The notes beneath the pieces were generated by a model, which searched no databases, was not told where the DNA came from, and was given only the letters and a program-made list of their open reading frames with translations. Below are positions 15,573-24,514 of a DNA stretch of 64,000 nucleotides, piece by piece. This stretch comes from Mediterranea massiliensis (GTDB lineage: Bacteria; Bacteroidota; Bacteroidia; Bacteroidales; Bacteroidaceae): positions 1-64,000 of the forward strand of contig SUYA01000009.1 in assembly GCA_015060695.1 (NCBI GenBank), given 5' to 3'. The first letter of the stretch is position 1, and every line of letters begins with the position of its first letter. Both the position numbers and the translations under genes were made by a program.

Positions 15573-16748
15573 TTACCTACCATACACCACCTCATAAAAC
15601 ACTATAATCGGATTATCCGATTCCGAATCATAATCACCAAATACATCCGAATAATTCATTTTAAACTTCTCTTTGTAGTAATCAATTATTCCGGGAGTAA
15701 GAACCCCAAAAAACTTATTCTTATATACCCCATCCACGATATCAAACAGCGGAATACTTTCAGTAGGTTCATCCAGCATTGATTTTACACAACAAATCTG
15801 CCTGCCTTGCTTCAAGTCGTATAACACGTTCCAAAAATAGCCATCGTTGCAAAAACGGAAATAAAGAATGTCTTTACACTCATACACATTGGTTATACCA
15901 AATGAATATGAAGACTTTATCAATTCCCACTCATCAAGATTATAAGCCAACTTTTCCAAATTTAGAGGATTAGGCAAATTCATCTCATAACGAGCCATTA
16001 GGCTATCCTTAGATATCTCATATACAGTATAATCGAAGTTCTTGCAATAATACAATTTATTGTCATTATGATAAAATGTAAACAAAGAGGGGTTGAATTG
16101 ATATTTTTCTTCCAGCTCATTATGAACGAAATAATACTTATCCATATGCACACCGTCAACAGACGAAAGCAAAGAGTAATGCAACTGTTTATCATTCGGA
16201 TAATTACCATAATCTCTATTATTATAAAAATAGCGATTGTCCCAGAAAACCATCTCACTTGGCATAGGCTTCTCAAGCCCCACGCTCTTTCTTATTCTGC
16301 CATTTACGGATGAGTAGAAATGTAGTTTTCTTTGTAAACCATCATAAATCGCAATCTCTTTTGTCTGTGTATTGACGGCAAAGGCCGTAATTTCCGAATA
16401 TTCCCCCGGCCCATTTCCTATTGCATGTATGTTAAACAGAGATTTACCGGTCATATCATAACATACTAATTGATGAAGCCTATCTAAGATATAAATTCGC
16501 TCACCACATATCCTTATAGTTCGTATTTTGGCAAGCAATGGTTCTGCGTCAAGTTTTATATAAGAGTCCCATTTAACATAATTCTCCAATCCATCAAAAC
16601 TATCAGCAGCGTCCAAAGTGATGTCAAGGCAACGCAAAGAGTCGGTAACAACCAAAGGCTCTACAACGCTATCACTCTGTTGTTTCCCACTACAAGCTAT
16701 AAATTGCAGTATCATGCACAGGCAAAATATCAATTTAACCCTTATCAT
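15573..16748 (-). CDS. 6-bladed beta-propeller lipoprotein (gene B of the array)
   Basis: 391 residues. The signal MIRVKLIFCLCMILQFIAC is a lipoprotein signal with the cysteine at residue 19. The propeller blades are visible as CGERIYILDRLHQLVCYDMTGKSL near 80-105, then NGPGEYSEITAFAVN and KEIAIYDGLQRKLHFYS. This matches the DUF5128/BF3164-type 6-bladed propellers of Bacteroides. It begins 14 bases after the NVEALA gene and is surely co-transcribed with it. It differs clearly from genes A and C, so it is not a recent duplicate. Function is unknown; a receptor or transport partner for the NVEALA peptide is a reasonable guess. Confidence 0.78.
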   Translation of the reverse strand: MIRVKLIFCLCMILQFIACSGKQQSDSVVEPLVVTDSLRCLDITLDAADSFDGLENYVKWDSYIKLDAEPLLAKIRTIRICGERIYILDRLHQLVCYDMTGKSLFNIHAIGNGPGEYSEITAFAVNTQTKEIAIYDGLQRKLHFYSSVNGRIRKSVGLEKPMPSEMVFWDNRYFYNNRDYGNYPNDKQLHYSLLSSVDGVHMDKYYFVHNELEEKYQFNPSLFTFYHNDNKLYYCKNFDYTVYEISKDSLMARYEMNLPNPLNLEKLAYNLDEWELIKSSYSFGITNVYECKDILYFRFCNDGYFWNVLYDLKQGRQICCVKSMLDEPTESIPLFDIVDGVYKNKFFGVLTPGIIDYYKEKFKMNYSDVFGDYDSESDNPIIVFYEVVYGR

Positions 16749-16762
16749 TCCAACTGTTTTTA

Positions 16763-17050
16763 TTAATCATACCAAGGAGTTCCACATGCAACAGGAGTAC
16801 AAGTAGATGGAACTGCACTAAATACACAAATTCTTTCAACACTCGCAGTATGCCAAAAACCTTGAACATCATCGCAGGCTACAGTTTTAGGTTTTTTATA
16901 ATCGTATATGCTTTCATTATCTGCCAACGCCTCAATATTCTCCAAAGCAAGATCAGAAATAAAATTCTCTTGCAGCATATTTTGAAAAATGCCAACCCCT
17001 GTACTAACAGTAACTATTGATGCTAATGCAAATTTGAAAAATTTCTTCAT
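16763..17050 (-). CDS. NVEALA-type small exported peptide
   Basis: 95 residues. It starts MKKFFKFALASIVTVSTGVG, a short hydrophobic N-terminal segment, followed by ISDLALENIEALADNES. SDLALENIEALA is the NVEALA-type motif (here IEALA), expected near the maturation site of this Bacteroides family. The remaining C-terminal part of about 40 residues has four cysteines (VACDDVQG, ERICVFS, STCTPVACGTPWYD), so disulfide bonds are likely after export. Families of this type are regularly found next to 6-bladed beta-propeller lipoprotein genes, as here. Their biological role is not established. It is encoded just upstream of gene B on the minus strand. Confidence 0.8.
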   Translation of the reverse strand: MKKFFKFALASIVTVSTGVGIFQNMLQENFISDLALENIEALADNESIYDYKKPKTVACDDVQGFWHTASVERICVFSAVPSTCTPVACGTPWYD

Positions 17051-17078
17051 TTTTACAAAAATATTAGAGCTTAATACA

Positions 17079-17150
17079 AAGATTCCAAATCATTATCAAC
17101 CACGAAATTAGTAATTATTTCATCTAAGAGATACTTCTTCCTACTTATTT
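17079..17150 (-). pseudogene. Decayed fragment of a gene A-type beta-propeller
   Basis: The minus strand encodes KKYLLDEIITNFVVDNDLES, matching KKYILDEKINNFMVDDDDSA of gene A (14358-15455, near residue 330). No start or complete gene remains. It lies between gene C and the NVEALA gene, so a second copy of gene A once followed gene C. Confidence 0.78.
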
Positions 17151-17191
17151 TCATTGGTGCTCGATAAAAAAATTATCGGACACCAATGAAA
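17149..17191 (-). terminator. Long hairpin overlapping the stop codon of gene C
   Basis: Arms 17149-17167 and 17173-17191 pair over 11 bp (TTTCATTGGTG / CACCAATGAAA) and 6 bp (CGATAA / TTATCG), separated by a 2-base mismatch, with an A-rich loop of five bases. The right arm contains the stop codon and last codons of gene C. There is no clear U tract after it, so it may end, protect or process the gene C transcript. Confidence 0.6.
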
Positions 17192-18204
17192 TAAAACACT
17201 CCATACGAAAAATCATCGTTAAGCCCTAAACACAACACTCTATTTTGCGACTTATCGTATGTGATACTTTTAACCGGCCTATCCAATTGCAGAACAGCAC
17301 GAGCCTCGCCATCCCACGTAAACACCAATACCTTGTCTGAGAAAAACAGCCTATCCCTGTTTTTCAATGCATCCAACAATATATTCTCATTATAAAGCAC
17401 ATAAATGTATTCGGCATCTGCAGCCACCGATGTCACACCCAATTTCGTTTTAAGATTCATTTCCCCATCCTCGGCAGTAATAATAGGCAAACTACATACA
17501 TGACTACACACACATCGTATATCATCCGGTCTGCTATAATCATAGATTTGCATCACATCACCATATGCCGAAAAGCCAGCAAACAGTTTCCTATCCGGCG
17601 ATATGGCACATGGGCCTTGCAGTGATTTCTGCACCACTTCCGGCTTTATGCCGGGAATGTATATATCTTCACCAAATGCAAACGTAGTATCTGCCGACGA
17701 AAACAAAAAACGCTCCTCACCGGCCGATTGCAGGAAGAAAGATAAATCACCATCAAACACCACATCACAAAAACGCTGCTTGAATGGAGTCTTATAACGA
17801 CGCATCAAACTTCCGGCTTTTGTGTCATCGGATATAAAAAACAGCGATTGTGTGGGCAAATCTGTCGCATAAATCTCGTTCGTATCATCTTTATATCCTA
17901 TCGTCTGAATATTAACAGCCTCATCAGGGCCTTGTCCTCTCTTCAAGAAATGAGAAAACTCCTTTGTCGATTTATTGTATAGCTTCAACTGATGCTCATT
18001 CAATGGCTCTAAAAACACCAAATGCGAATTCGTAGAAAGAATTATTTCCGGCTTATCAAGCGAATCAATAGGAAAATCTTCCAAAAGCTGCAATTGTTTC
18101 TTCTCTGTGACAGAAAACATATCCAAATAGCTCTCATACTTATGGCATCCGCATAAGAGCTGAGAGATAAAAATCAACAAACAATAATAACTGTTTCTTC
18201 TCAT
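17173..18204 (-). CDS. 6-bladed beta-propeller lipoprotein (gene C of the array)
   Basis: 343 residues from the ATG at 18204 (MRRNSYYCLLIFISQLLCGC), whose lipobox LCGC fixes this start; upstream in-frame codons to 18276 lack a signal and are rejected. Propeller features are HLVFLEPLNEHQLKLYNKSTKEF, then KRGQGPDEAVNIQTIGYKDDTNEIYATDL and VLVFTWDGEARAVLQLDRPVKSITYD at the C-terminal blade. It resembles the TolB-like BF3164 family. It is the first gene of the array; a fragment of a lost second copy lies at 15519-15566. A hairpin covers its stop codon. Function is unknown. Confidence 0.78.
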   Translation of the reverse strand: MRRNSYYCLLIFISQLLCGCHKYESYLDMFSVTEKKQLQLLEDFPIDSLDKPEIILSTNSHLVFLEPLNEHQLKLYNKSTKEFSHFLKRGQGPDEAVNIQTIGYKDDTNEIYATDLPTQSLFFISDDTKAGSLMRRYKTPFKQRFCDVVFDGDLSFFLQSAGEERFLFSSADTTFAFGEDIYIPGIKPEVVQKSLQGPCAISPDRKLFAGFSAYGDVMQIYDYSRPDDIRCVCSHVCSLPIITAEDGEMNLKTKLGVTSVAADAEYIYVLYNENILLDALKNRDRLFFSDKVLVFTWDGEARAVLQLDRPVKSITYDKSQNRVLCLGLNDDFSYGVFYFIGVR

Positions 18205-18758
18205 AATAACTATACTCAAAACAATGTCATTTACATTATCTACCATACAGCGTGCAAAGTTAATATATTTCATCAAATATCATTTACATATATCAAATTT
18301 CATCTACATGTCATGCTCACTCCCCACAAATGATACAGAAACAATCAAAAATGATACACAAAACAGATATGAATGATACAAAATAGACAATAAGAAATCG
18401 CTACATATAGTGCAGCATACTTATTATACGATTTGTCAAATAACATGACGATTGTTAAAAGAGTAATTTCATCGAAGAAAAGGATAAAAAACAGAGTTAT
18501 GATCCATTGTTTTTGTAAATTAACCTGATTGTTTTTCTTGTATTTTGACAAAAATAGAAAACTCTTCTTTTTTCAATTTCTACTTTATTGAAAAACAGTC
18601 TGTTGCGATGTTATCAACTGTTAATTTTGAAAAAACTCCGGTTTTTGAGTACCTAAAACCGAAGGGTGGTGTTATATATTTGCACGTCCCACGAGGAGAG
18701 CAAAGGCCACGCTACCCTCAAGGGGCCACCGGACATCCGCTTCGCTTCTCGGCCGTAC

Positions 18759-18917
18759 TTGGCTCGCTTCTGGTTCGCTCTCGCTTCGGTGTTTGTTCGG
18801 TGTTTCTTCGGTCGTTCTTCGGTCCTATAGAGAGCGAACAAACACCGAACAACGACCGAAGAACGACCGAACAGCGTGCGTACACATAGCGTGCGAGGAG
18901 CGACCAAGAAGCGAGGA
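18759..18917. repeat. Imperfect palindrome with 11-bp tandem units, copy 1
   Basis: Outer arms (18759-18784 and 18893-18917) are imperfect complements. Inside them stand three 11-bp units and a partial one (TTCGGTGTTTG, TTCGGTGTTTC, TTCGGTCGTTC, TTCGGTCC; 18785-18825). A short centre follows (TATAGAGAGC), then three reversed units and a partial one (GAACAAACACC, GAACAACGACC, GAAGAACGACC, GAACAGCG; 18836-18876). No reading frame here looks coding. The rest of the 18552-19054 gap shows nothing else recognisable apart from an orphan TATATTTG -7-like box at 18675-18682. Confidence 0.8.
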
Positions 18918-19054
18918 AGAAGCGAACCAACCACCGGCAAGTGCTGCTGCAGAGGCACGGAGCAGGTGGAGCAAAAGGGGTGAAACAAAACAAGAGATAC
19001 CTCTCTGCCTACAGAGGGGTAGCACAACGAAAGAAAGGGGGTGAGAAAAAGGGA

Positions 19055-19711
19055 TTACAACAACTTGAATTCGTAGCCTTCCTCTTTGAGGAATTCGATG
19101 GCACGAGGAAGGGCGTATGACAGATTGCCGTTATTCCACGATTTCAGAGAGTCGTGGAAAGTGATGATGGAACCGTTTCGGACATAGCGCATGACATTGG
19201 CCAATACTTGAGGGCCGCGCAGCTTCTTGCTATAGTCACGGGTAACAAGATCCCACATGACGATGGTATAGTAGCGTTTCAGTGTCATGTATTGCAACCA
19301 GCGCATATGGCCATGGGGTGGACGGAACAGCGGCGGACGGAGGGCACGGTCTATCACTTCCTCGTCTTTGACCAGCTCTAAAGCCAGCAGGCGTGCCTTT
19401 TCCGTATTCTCCAAGTACTCCTTGGAGTTTTTATCGAATCCACGGATGTGGTTGAAGGTATGGTTGCCGATGCGATGCCCCCTCCTGATAACGTCGCTGA
19501 AGACCTCCGGATGTTTGCGTACATTGTCGCCCACCATGAAGAAAGTGGCTTTAACGTCGTACTTGTCCAACAGGTCGAGCACCCAAGGGGTCACTTCGGG
19601 AATAGGTCCGTCATCGAAGGTTAGGAAGACCGCCTTTTCGTTGGGACTTATTCTCCAAAGTGCTTTGGGATATAGCTTTCGTATGAATTCGGGTGGTTGT
19701 TCTATAAACAT
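19055..19711 (-). CDS. Polysaccharide deacetylase, NodB domain
   Basis: 218 residues, almost entirely a NodB homology domain (carbohydrate esterase family 4). Motif 1 is FLTFDDGP near residues 29-36, where the second Asp is the metal-binding and the first the catalytic base candidate. Motif 2 is IGNHTFNH near 81-88 with the two metal histidines; motif 3 is RPPLFRPPHGHM near 125. No signal peptide is visible. The enzyme removes N- or O-acetyl groups from a glycan, perhaps a cell-wall or surface polymer. It follows the DUF2723 gene by 12 bases on the same strand. Confidence 0.9.
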   Translation of the reverse strand: MFIEQPPEFIRKLYPKALWRISPNEKAVFLTFDDGPIPEVTPWVLDLLDKYDVKATFFMVGDNVRKHPEVFSDVIRRGHRIGNHTFNHIRGFDKNSKEYLENTEKARLLALELVKDEEVIDRALRPPLFRPPHGHMRWLQYMTLKRYYTIVMWDLVTRDYSKKLRGPQVLANVMRYVRNGSIITFHDSLKSWNNGNLSYALPRAIEFLKEEGYEFKLL

Positions 19712-19723
19712 GACATCCGGTTA

Positions 19724-22700
19724 TTACTTTTTCATTCTCATCAGACAGAGGTCGTACAATTCGTTCAACTTCTCGTTGTACATCTTAGCCAAAGAGCTTT
19801 GGTTTTTCTCCATGCTCTTGATGTATGTGTGCAGAATGGGCAGATGGTATTCCAACACTTCATGACTGGAGAGCATAAAGCGGGTATCGTCCAAGCTGAG
19901 GTACCAAGTGATGTATTCCACCGATTTGTCGGCCAGGGCCTGCATGATGCGGTCGGCCTTCTCTTTCCGACCCAATTTGTAGTATCCTTCGGCAATCTGC
20001 AATGCACCGTTCTGGAAATCGTAGGGCACGTTGAAAGCCGGAATCATCTGTTCCACATAGTCCAACACCTTCAGTGCCTTTTCGTTTTGGCCCTCTTTGA
20101 GCAGTTGCTGAGCCAACTGTGTAAAGATGCGTCGATGAGAATGGCACATACGCATTGTGTTCTCGTCGATGTAGATGCCCGGTTGGTCGATGCCTCCAAA
20201 CTTGAACTTATTCATCAGGTTGTCGTACATCTTTTCCGAATCGACCTTGACACCGGTTTGCTCGGTATCGAAGGGGGTGATGCGGTAGGTCAGTCCCTCT
20301 TGTACAAAGTGGTTGCCCATGTTCAAGTGATTTTCAGAGCCTACACTGACAGCCATATAGATGGGGCGTTCCCAGTTGGCCTCGGCCAGCATTTCGAGCA
20401 TCATCAGTTCGCTCTTGTAGAGGGCGCGTTTGCCCTTCAGCGAGATATGCATATAGTCGGGAATAGAGTCGCCCGGTATCAGCATACCACTGCGGCGCAC
20501 AGCCTCTTTATCTACTTTCAGCACGATGCTATCGGTAGGAATCACCTTTAGGTCTTCGTTCTTACCATTGCGCACCCAGTACTTCAAGATGTTTTTCAGC
20601 TCATAAGGGTTATCACCAAATTGCTTCTTGACGTTAATCAACGTTTCCGTATTTCCGGCCAGTGCCTGTTTCTCGGCCTCGGCATAGAGTTTGTCAATGC
20701 TCTTCTTGTATTCCGGCTCTACGGCAATGTATTCATTGGTGCCCGAAGCATAGTCCTTGCGTTCCCAGGTGATGGGCAACGAGGGGCTTTCAAAAGCCGG
20801 GCGCTTCATTTGGTCAATGTACCAGTCGGTCTGCAAGTATGAGAGGTTGCAGGTACGGGCATCGGTACGGAATCCTTCTACATCCTGGTTATACCACAAG
20901 GGGAAGGTATCGTTATCGCCATTGGTATAGATGATGGGGTTGCCCTCTTCTTGTAGAGACATCAGATAGTTCTGCCCGAAGTCGCGAGCCACATAACGTC
21001 CGCTACGATCGTGGTCGTCCCAGTTCTGTGCAGCCATCTGCAAGGGAATTATCAGGCAAACTACCGATGCCACAATGGCAGCGGTCAGTTCGGGAAGTTT
21101 CACATATCGCTTCAACAATTCAACGATGCCTGCCACACCCATACCTATCCAAATGGCAAAGGCGTAGAACGAGCCGGCATAGGCATAGTCGCGTTCACGG
21201 GGTTGACTGGGGGTTTGGTTTAGGTATAGCACAATGGCGATACCGGTCATGAAGAAGAGGAAGAATACCACCCAGAACTGCTGGATGCCTCGTTGACCCC
21301 GATAGGCTTGCCACAACAGGCCGATGAGCCCCAGCAACAAAGGAAGTGCATAATACACATTGCGTCCCTTGTTTTCTTTCAGTTCGGTAGGAAGCAACTC
21401 TTGGTCGCCCAACAGCAGATTGTCGATAAACGGAATGCCGCTGAGCCAATTGCCGCGTTCTATCTCGCCAAATCCTTGCAAGTCGTTTTGGCGGCCCACA
21501 AAGTTCCACATGAAGTAACGCCAGTACATCCAGTTCAGTTGGTAGGTGAAGAAGAACTTGATGTTTTCCCACTGGGTAGGCATATTAACCATGACGATGT
21601 TACCACATTTGTCGAAGGGTACATCGGTGCCTTCAATATCCATCCAAGCCTGATAGAGCTGCGGATGGTTTCCGGCACTGCTATACATGCGGGGGAAGAA
21701 CATATTTTGTGCATATTCGTATTCTATGCGTCCCGGTGTTTCTATGTATCTGTCCGGTTCGTCGGGCGATGTTTTTTCGGCACGCACCCATTTGTTTTCG
21801 GTACTCTTGACACGTGGTACACAGTAACCGTCTTTCACATCGAGGGCTATCTGCGAAGAGAATGCCGGACCGTAGAAGAGCGGACGGGTGCCGTATTGTT
21901 CACGGCCCAAGTATTCGCCCAAGGTAAAGATGTCTTCGGGCGAGTTCTGATCCATAGGGGTATTGGCTGTGGAACGGATAACGATGAGTGCATAACTGCT
22001 ATAGCCAATGAACATCAGCATGGTACATAGCAGGGCTGTATTCATGGTGCGTGCGCTAATGCGCCAAGCTGCTTTCAGCGAGTCTTGTGTCTTGGGGCGC
22101 AAGTAGAACCACAGGGCTGCCGACAGGACAATGCCGATGAGAACCGACGAGGTGCCATGACCGTAGAACGGAATACCCAGCAGGGCAATGCTTGCCACAA
22201 AACTGATAGCCATGCGCAAGCGGTTCTTTTCCTGATAGGTTTCGTAAACACCCCAGATAAGAATGGCGGCCAACACAACAATATAGACCATGACACCGCT
22301 GTTGTAGCCCATTCCCAAGGTATTGACAAAGAACAGTTCGAACCAACCTCCTACTTTAACAATGCCCGGCACGATGCCGTAGAGTACGGCAGCTACCAAT
22401 ACGGCCGATGCGGCCAGTGCCATCAACGAGCCTTTGGCATTGGCGTTGGGCACTTTTTTGTAGTAATACACCAACACAATGGCGGGCAGACAGAGCAAGT
22501 TAAGCAGATGGACACCGATGGAAAGTCCCGTTAAGTAGGCAATAAGGATGAGCCAACGGTCGCTATGAGGTTCGTCGGCCACGTCTTCCCACTTGAGGAT
22601 GAGCCAGAATACCACGGCGGTAAACAGGCTGGAGAAAGCATATACTTCGCCCTCGACGGCACTAAACCAGAAGGTGTCGCTGAAGGTATAGGCCAATGCA

Positions 22701-23077
22701 CCTACCAAGCCGCTACCCATGATGGTTATGAGTTGGGGCAGCGTAGGCTCCTCAGATTTTACTATCAGTTTCCGCAGCAAATGGGTGATGCTCCAGAATA
22801 GGAACAAGATACAAGCCCCACTCATCATGGCACTCATGATGTTCACCATTTTAGCCACTTGGGTGGCATCGGAGGCAAATTGACTGAACAAGTTGGCCAC
22901 CAACATAAAGAAAGGGGCACCGGGCGGGTGACCTACTTCCAGTTTATATCCGGTAGTGATGAATTCGCCACAATCCCAAAAGCTGGCGGTGGGCTCTATG
23001 GTCAGGCAATAGACCGTTGTTGCAATGATGAATGTAATCCAACCCATCAGGTTGTTTACGAGCTTGTACTGTTTCAT
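19724..23077 (-). CDS. DUF2723 multipass membrane protein with soluble C-terminal half
   Basis: 1117 residues. The N-terminal half has about 10-13 membrane segments and the family signature TASFWDCGEFITTGYKLEVGHPPGAPFF near residues 30-57, typical of DUF2723. The soluble C-terminal half has a YPPG-type loop, then helical repeat-like parts (AQQLLKEGQNEKALKVLDYVEQM) suggesting TPRs near 950-1010. Eukaryotic TMEM260, a protein O-mannosyltransferase, belongs to the same family, so a GT-C type transfer of sugar from a lipid carrier onto exported proteins is plausible. The substrate in Bacteroides is not known from this sequence. It is followed after 12 bases by the NodB gene. Confidence 0.85.
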   Translation of the reverse strand: MKQYKLVNNLMGWITFIIATTVYCLTIEPTASFWDCGEFITTGYKLEVGHPPGAPFFMLVANLFSQFASDATQVAKMVNIMSAMMSGACILFLFWSITHLLRKLIVKSEEPTLPQLITIMGSGLVGALAYTFSDTFWFSAVEGEVYAFSSLFTAVVFWLILKWEDVADEPHSDRWLILIAYLTGLSIGVHLLNLLCLPAIVLVYYYKKVPNANAKGSLMALAASAVLVAAVLYGIVPGIVKVGGWFELFFVNTLGMGYNSGVMVYIVVLAAILIWGVYETYQEKNRLRMAISFVASIALLGIPFYGHGTSSVLIGIVLSAALWFYLRPKTQDSLKAAWRISARTMNTALLCTMLMFIGYSSYALIVIRSTANTPMDQNSPEDIFTLGEYLGREQYGTRPLFYGPAFSSQIALDVKDGYCVPRVKSTENKWVRAEKTSPDEPDRYIETPGRIEYEYAQNMFFPRMYSSAGNHPQLYQAWMDIEGTDVPFDKCGNIVMVNMPTQWENIKFFFTYQLNWMYWRYFMWNFVGRQNDLQGFGEIERGNWLSGIPFIDNLLLGDQELLPTELKENKGRNVYYALPLLLGLIGLLWQAYRGQRGIQQFWVVFFLFFMTGIAIVLYLNQTPSQPRERDYAYAGSFYAFAIWIGMGVAGIVELLKRYVKLPELTAAIVASVVCLIIPLQMAAQNWDDHDRSGRYVARDFGQNYLMSLQEEGNPIIYTNGDNDTFPLWYNQDVEGFRTDARTCNLSYLQTDWYIDQMKRPAFESPSLPITWERKDYASGTNEYIAVEPEYKKSIDKLYAEAEKQALAGNTETLINVKKQFGDNPYELKNILKYWVRNGKNEDLKVIPTDSIVLKVDKEAVRRSGMLIPGDSIPDYMHISLKGKRALYKSELMMLEMLAEANWERPIYMAVSVGSENHLNMGNHFVQEGLTYRITPFDTEQTGVKVDSEKMYDNLMNKFKFGGIDQPGIYIDENTMRMCHSHRRIFTQLAQQLLKEGQNEKALKVLDYVEQMIPAFNVPYDFQNGALQIAEGYYKLGRKEKADRIMQALADKSVEYITWYLSLDDTRFMLSSHEVLEYHLPILHTYIKSMEKNQSSLAKMYNEKLNELYDLCLMRMKK

Positions 23078-23106
23078 TCGATATTAAAAAATCTATGTTT
23101 AGCGCG

Positions 23107-23114
23107 CAAAGATA
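23107..23114 (-). promoter_or_regulatory. -7 box upstream of the DUF2723 gene
   Basis: The minus strand carries TATCTTTG at 23114-23107, a full -7 match 29 bases upstream of the start codon at 23077. A TTTG at 23141-23138 stands 23 bp further upstream, slightly too far for the consensus. Confidence 0.5.
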
Positions 23115-23187
23115 GTGATTCTCTTTTAAATAAGCAGCAAATATCTTTATTTTAGGCTTTTTAAAGCCTTACTAACGGTTCTTGCCA

Positions 23188-24390
23188 TTATTTTGTTTGA
23201 GCCAACAACTTTTTATAGCGAAGCAGGGCTTCGATATAGTAGTAGTCGCCATAGCTTAGGGGTACATCTACTTCGCCGTTGGCCTTCAAGTGACCCACAC
23301 CGTGTTTGATGATGAATCCGCCTTGTTCGCCCACTGCTGCTAAGTATTCAGGACTACTGAGTGTACGCAACTGCTTTTCGGCCACTTCCAGCCAAAGGGA
23401 TGCCTTGTCGCTCTTATCCAACTGGCTCAGTTCAATCAATGCCGAAGCCATGATGGCACCGGCCGATGCATCGCGGTTGGTGTTGGGTATTTCGGGAGCG
23501 TCGTAATCCCAGTAGGGAACTTTGTCTTCGGGCAGACGTGGATGGTTAACCAAGTAGTCGGCTATTTTGATAGCTTGCTCCAGATAGAGAGGATTCTTGG
23601 TTTCGCGATACATCATGGTATAGCCATAGAGGCCCCATGATTGTCCTCTTGACCAAGCACTTTCGTGGGCATTGCCTTGAGCAGTATGCTTGGCATGCGG
23701 TTCACCGCTGATGGTGTCGTATGATACTACGTGATAGGTGCTGTTGTCTTCACGGAAGTGGTTCTTGATGGTGGTTTGGGCATGTGTTTCGGCAATATCC
23801 ATATATCGCTTGTTGCCGGTTTTGTGGGTCATGAAGCATAGCATTTCCAGGTTCATCATGTTGTCTATAATAACAGGGAATTGCCAACGAGGATTTTCGT
23901 CCCACGACTTCATTACACCCAATCGGGGGTTCCAACGGGTCAGCAGGCTATCTGTACCTTCGGCAATGACAGCCATGTATTGTTCGTTTCCTGTCAAACG
24001 ATAGCCTTGTCCGAAACTGCAATACAACATGAATCCCAAGTCGTGAGTATTGGTCATTTTCTTGGCAGGCTCTACACGAGCAGTGTATAGTTCGGCGTAT
24101 TTCTTCAGTTGTTCATCGCCTCTGTCTTCATAGAGTTGCCACAACACGCCGGGGAAAAAGCCCGACACCCAAGAGTGATAGCGCACAGTCTTCAACTCGC
24201 CGTTTTCGTAGGTACGAGGCAAGCGGTTCTCTTGTTCTTCCAATGCTTGTGCCAACAGCAGTGCCTGGCTGGTGGAAGTTTGTAAACCTCGTTCAATGAG
24301 TTGTTCCATTGGTTCTTCGGCAGGGGCACACGAGTTCATGCAAGCCATCATAAGGAGGGCAGGTGCAAAGATTGACTTTAAAAGTTTCAT
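23188..24390 (-). CDS. Glycoside hydrolase family 88 (unsaturated glucuronyl hydrolase)
   Basis: 400 residues with an N-terminal export signal (MKLLKSIFAPALLMMACMNSC; lipobox ambiguous). The (alpha/alpha)6-barrel family is identified by WVSGFFPGVLWQLYED near 72, MTNTHDLGFMLYCSFG near 112 with the first catalytic Asp, FPVIIDNMMNLEMLCF near 170 with the second Asp, and AWSRGQSWGLYGYTMMYRET near 245. GH88 enzymes hydrate the 4,5-unsaturated uronate left by polysaccharide lyases acting on glycosaminoglycans or pectin-like glycans. No lyase or SusC/SusD pair is adjacent, so it may act with lyases encoded elsewhere. A TATCTTTG box lies at 24432-24439 on the minus strand. Confidence 0.92.
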   Translation of the reverse strand: MKLLKSIFAPALLMMACMNSCAPAEEPMEQLIERGLQTSTSQALLLAQALEEQENRLPRTYENGELKTVRYHSWVSGFFPGVLWQLYEDRGDEQLKKYAELYTARVEPAKKMTNTHDLGFMLYCSFGQGYRLTGNEQYMAVIAEGTDSLLTRWNPRLGVMKSWDENPRWQFPVIIDNMMNLEMLCFMTHKTGNKRYMDIAETHAQTTIKNHFREDNSTYHVVSYDTISGEPHAKHTAQGNAHESAWSRGQSWGLYGYTMMYRETKNPLYLEQAIKIADYLVNHPRLPEDKVPYWDYDAPEIPNTNRDASAGAIMASALIELSQLDKSDKASLWLEVAEKQLRTLSSPEYLAAVGEQGGFIIKHGVGHLKANGEVDVPLSYGDYYYIEALLRYKKLLAQTK

Positions 24391-24514
24391 AATCTACTTA
24401 AGTTATTTGATAGAAATTATTGTTTGGGGAGCAAAGATAAACAATTTTTATCGAAAATTAAATCTTTTCCTCATCTTTCTTGCCACAGCGAGGAAACAGA
24501 GGGGTACAAGCCCT

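Noticed and set aside
18345..18551. Minus-strand frame of 68 codons with two hydrophobic stretches
   Set aside because: It begins with TTG, has no promoter or start support, and AT-rich DNA easily yields Phe/Ile-rich frames by chance.
18545..19044. Several overlapping frames over the palindrome (plus and minus)
   Set aside because: Their peptides are mere translations of the 11-bp repeats, without conserved domain or starts.
19697..20551. Long plus-strand frame opposite the DUF2723 gene
   Set aside because: It mirrors the coding constraint of the minus-strand gene; no signal, domain or promoter.
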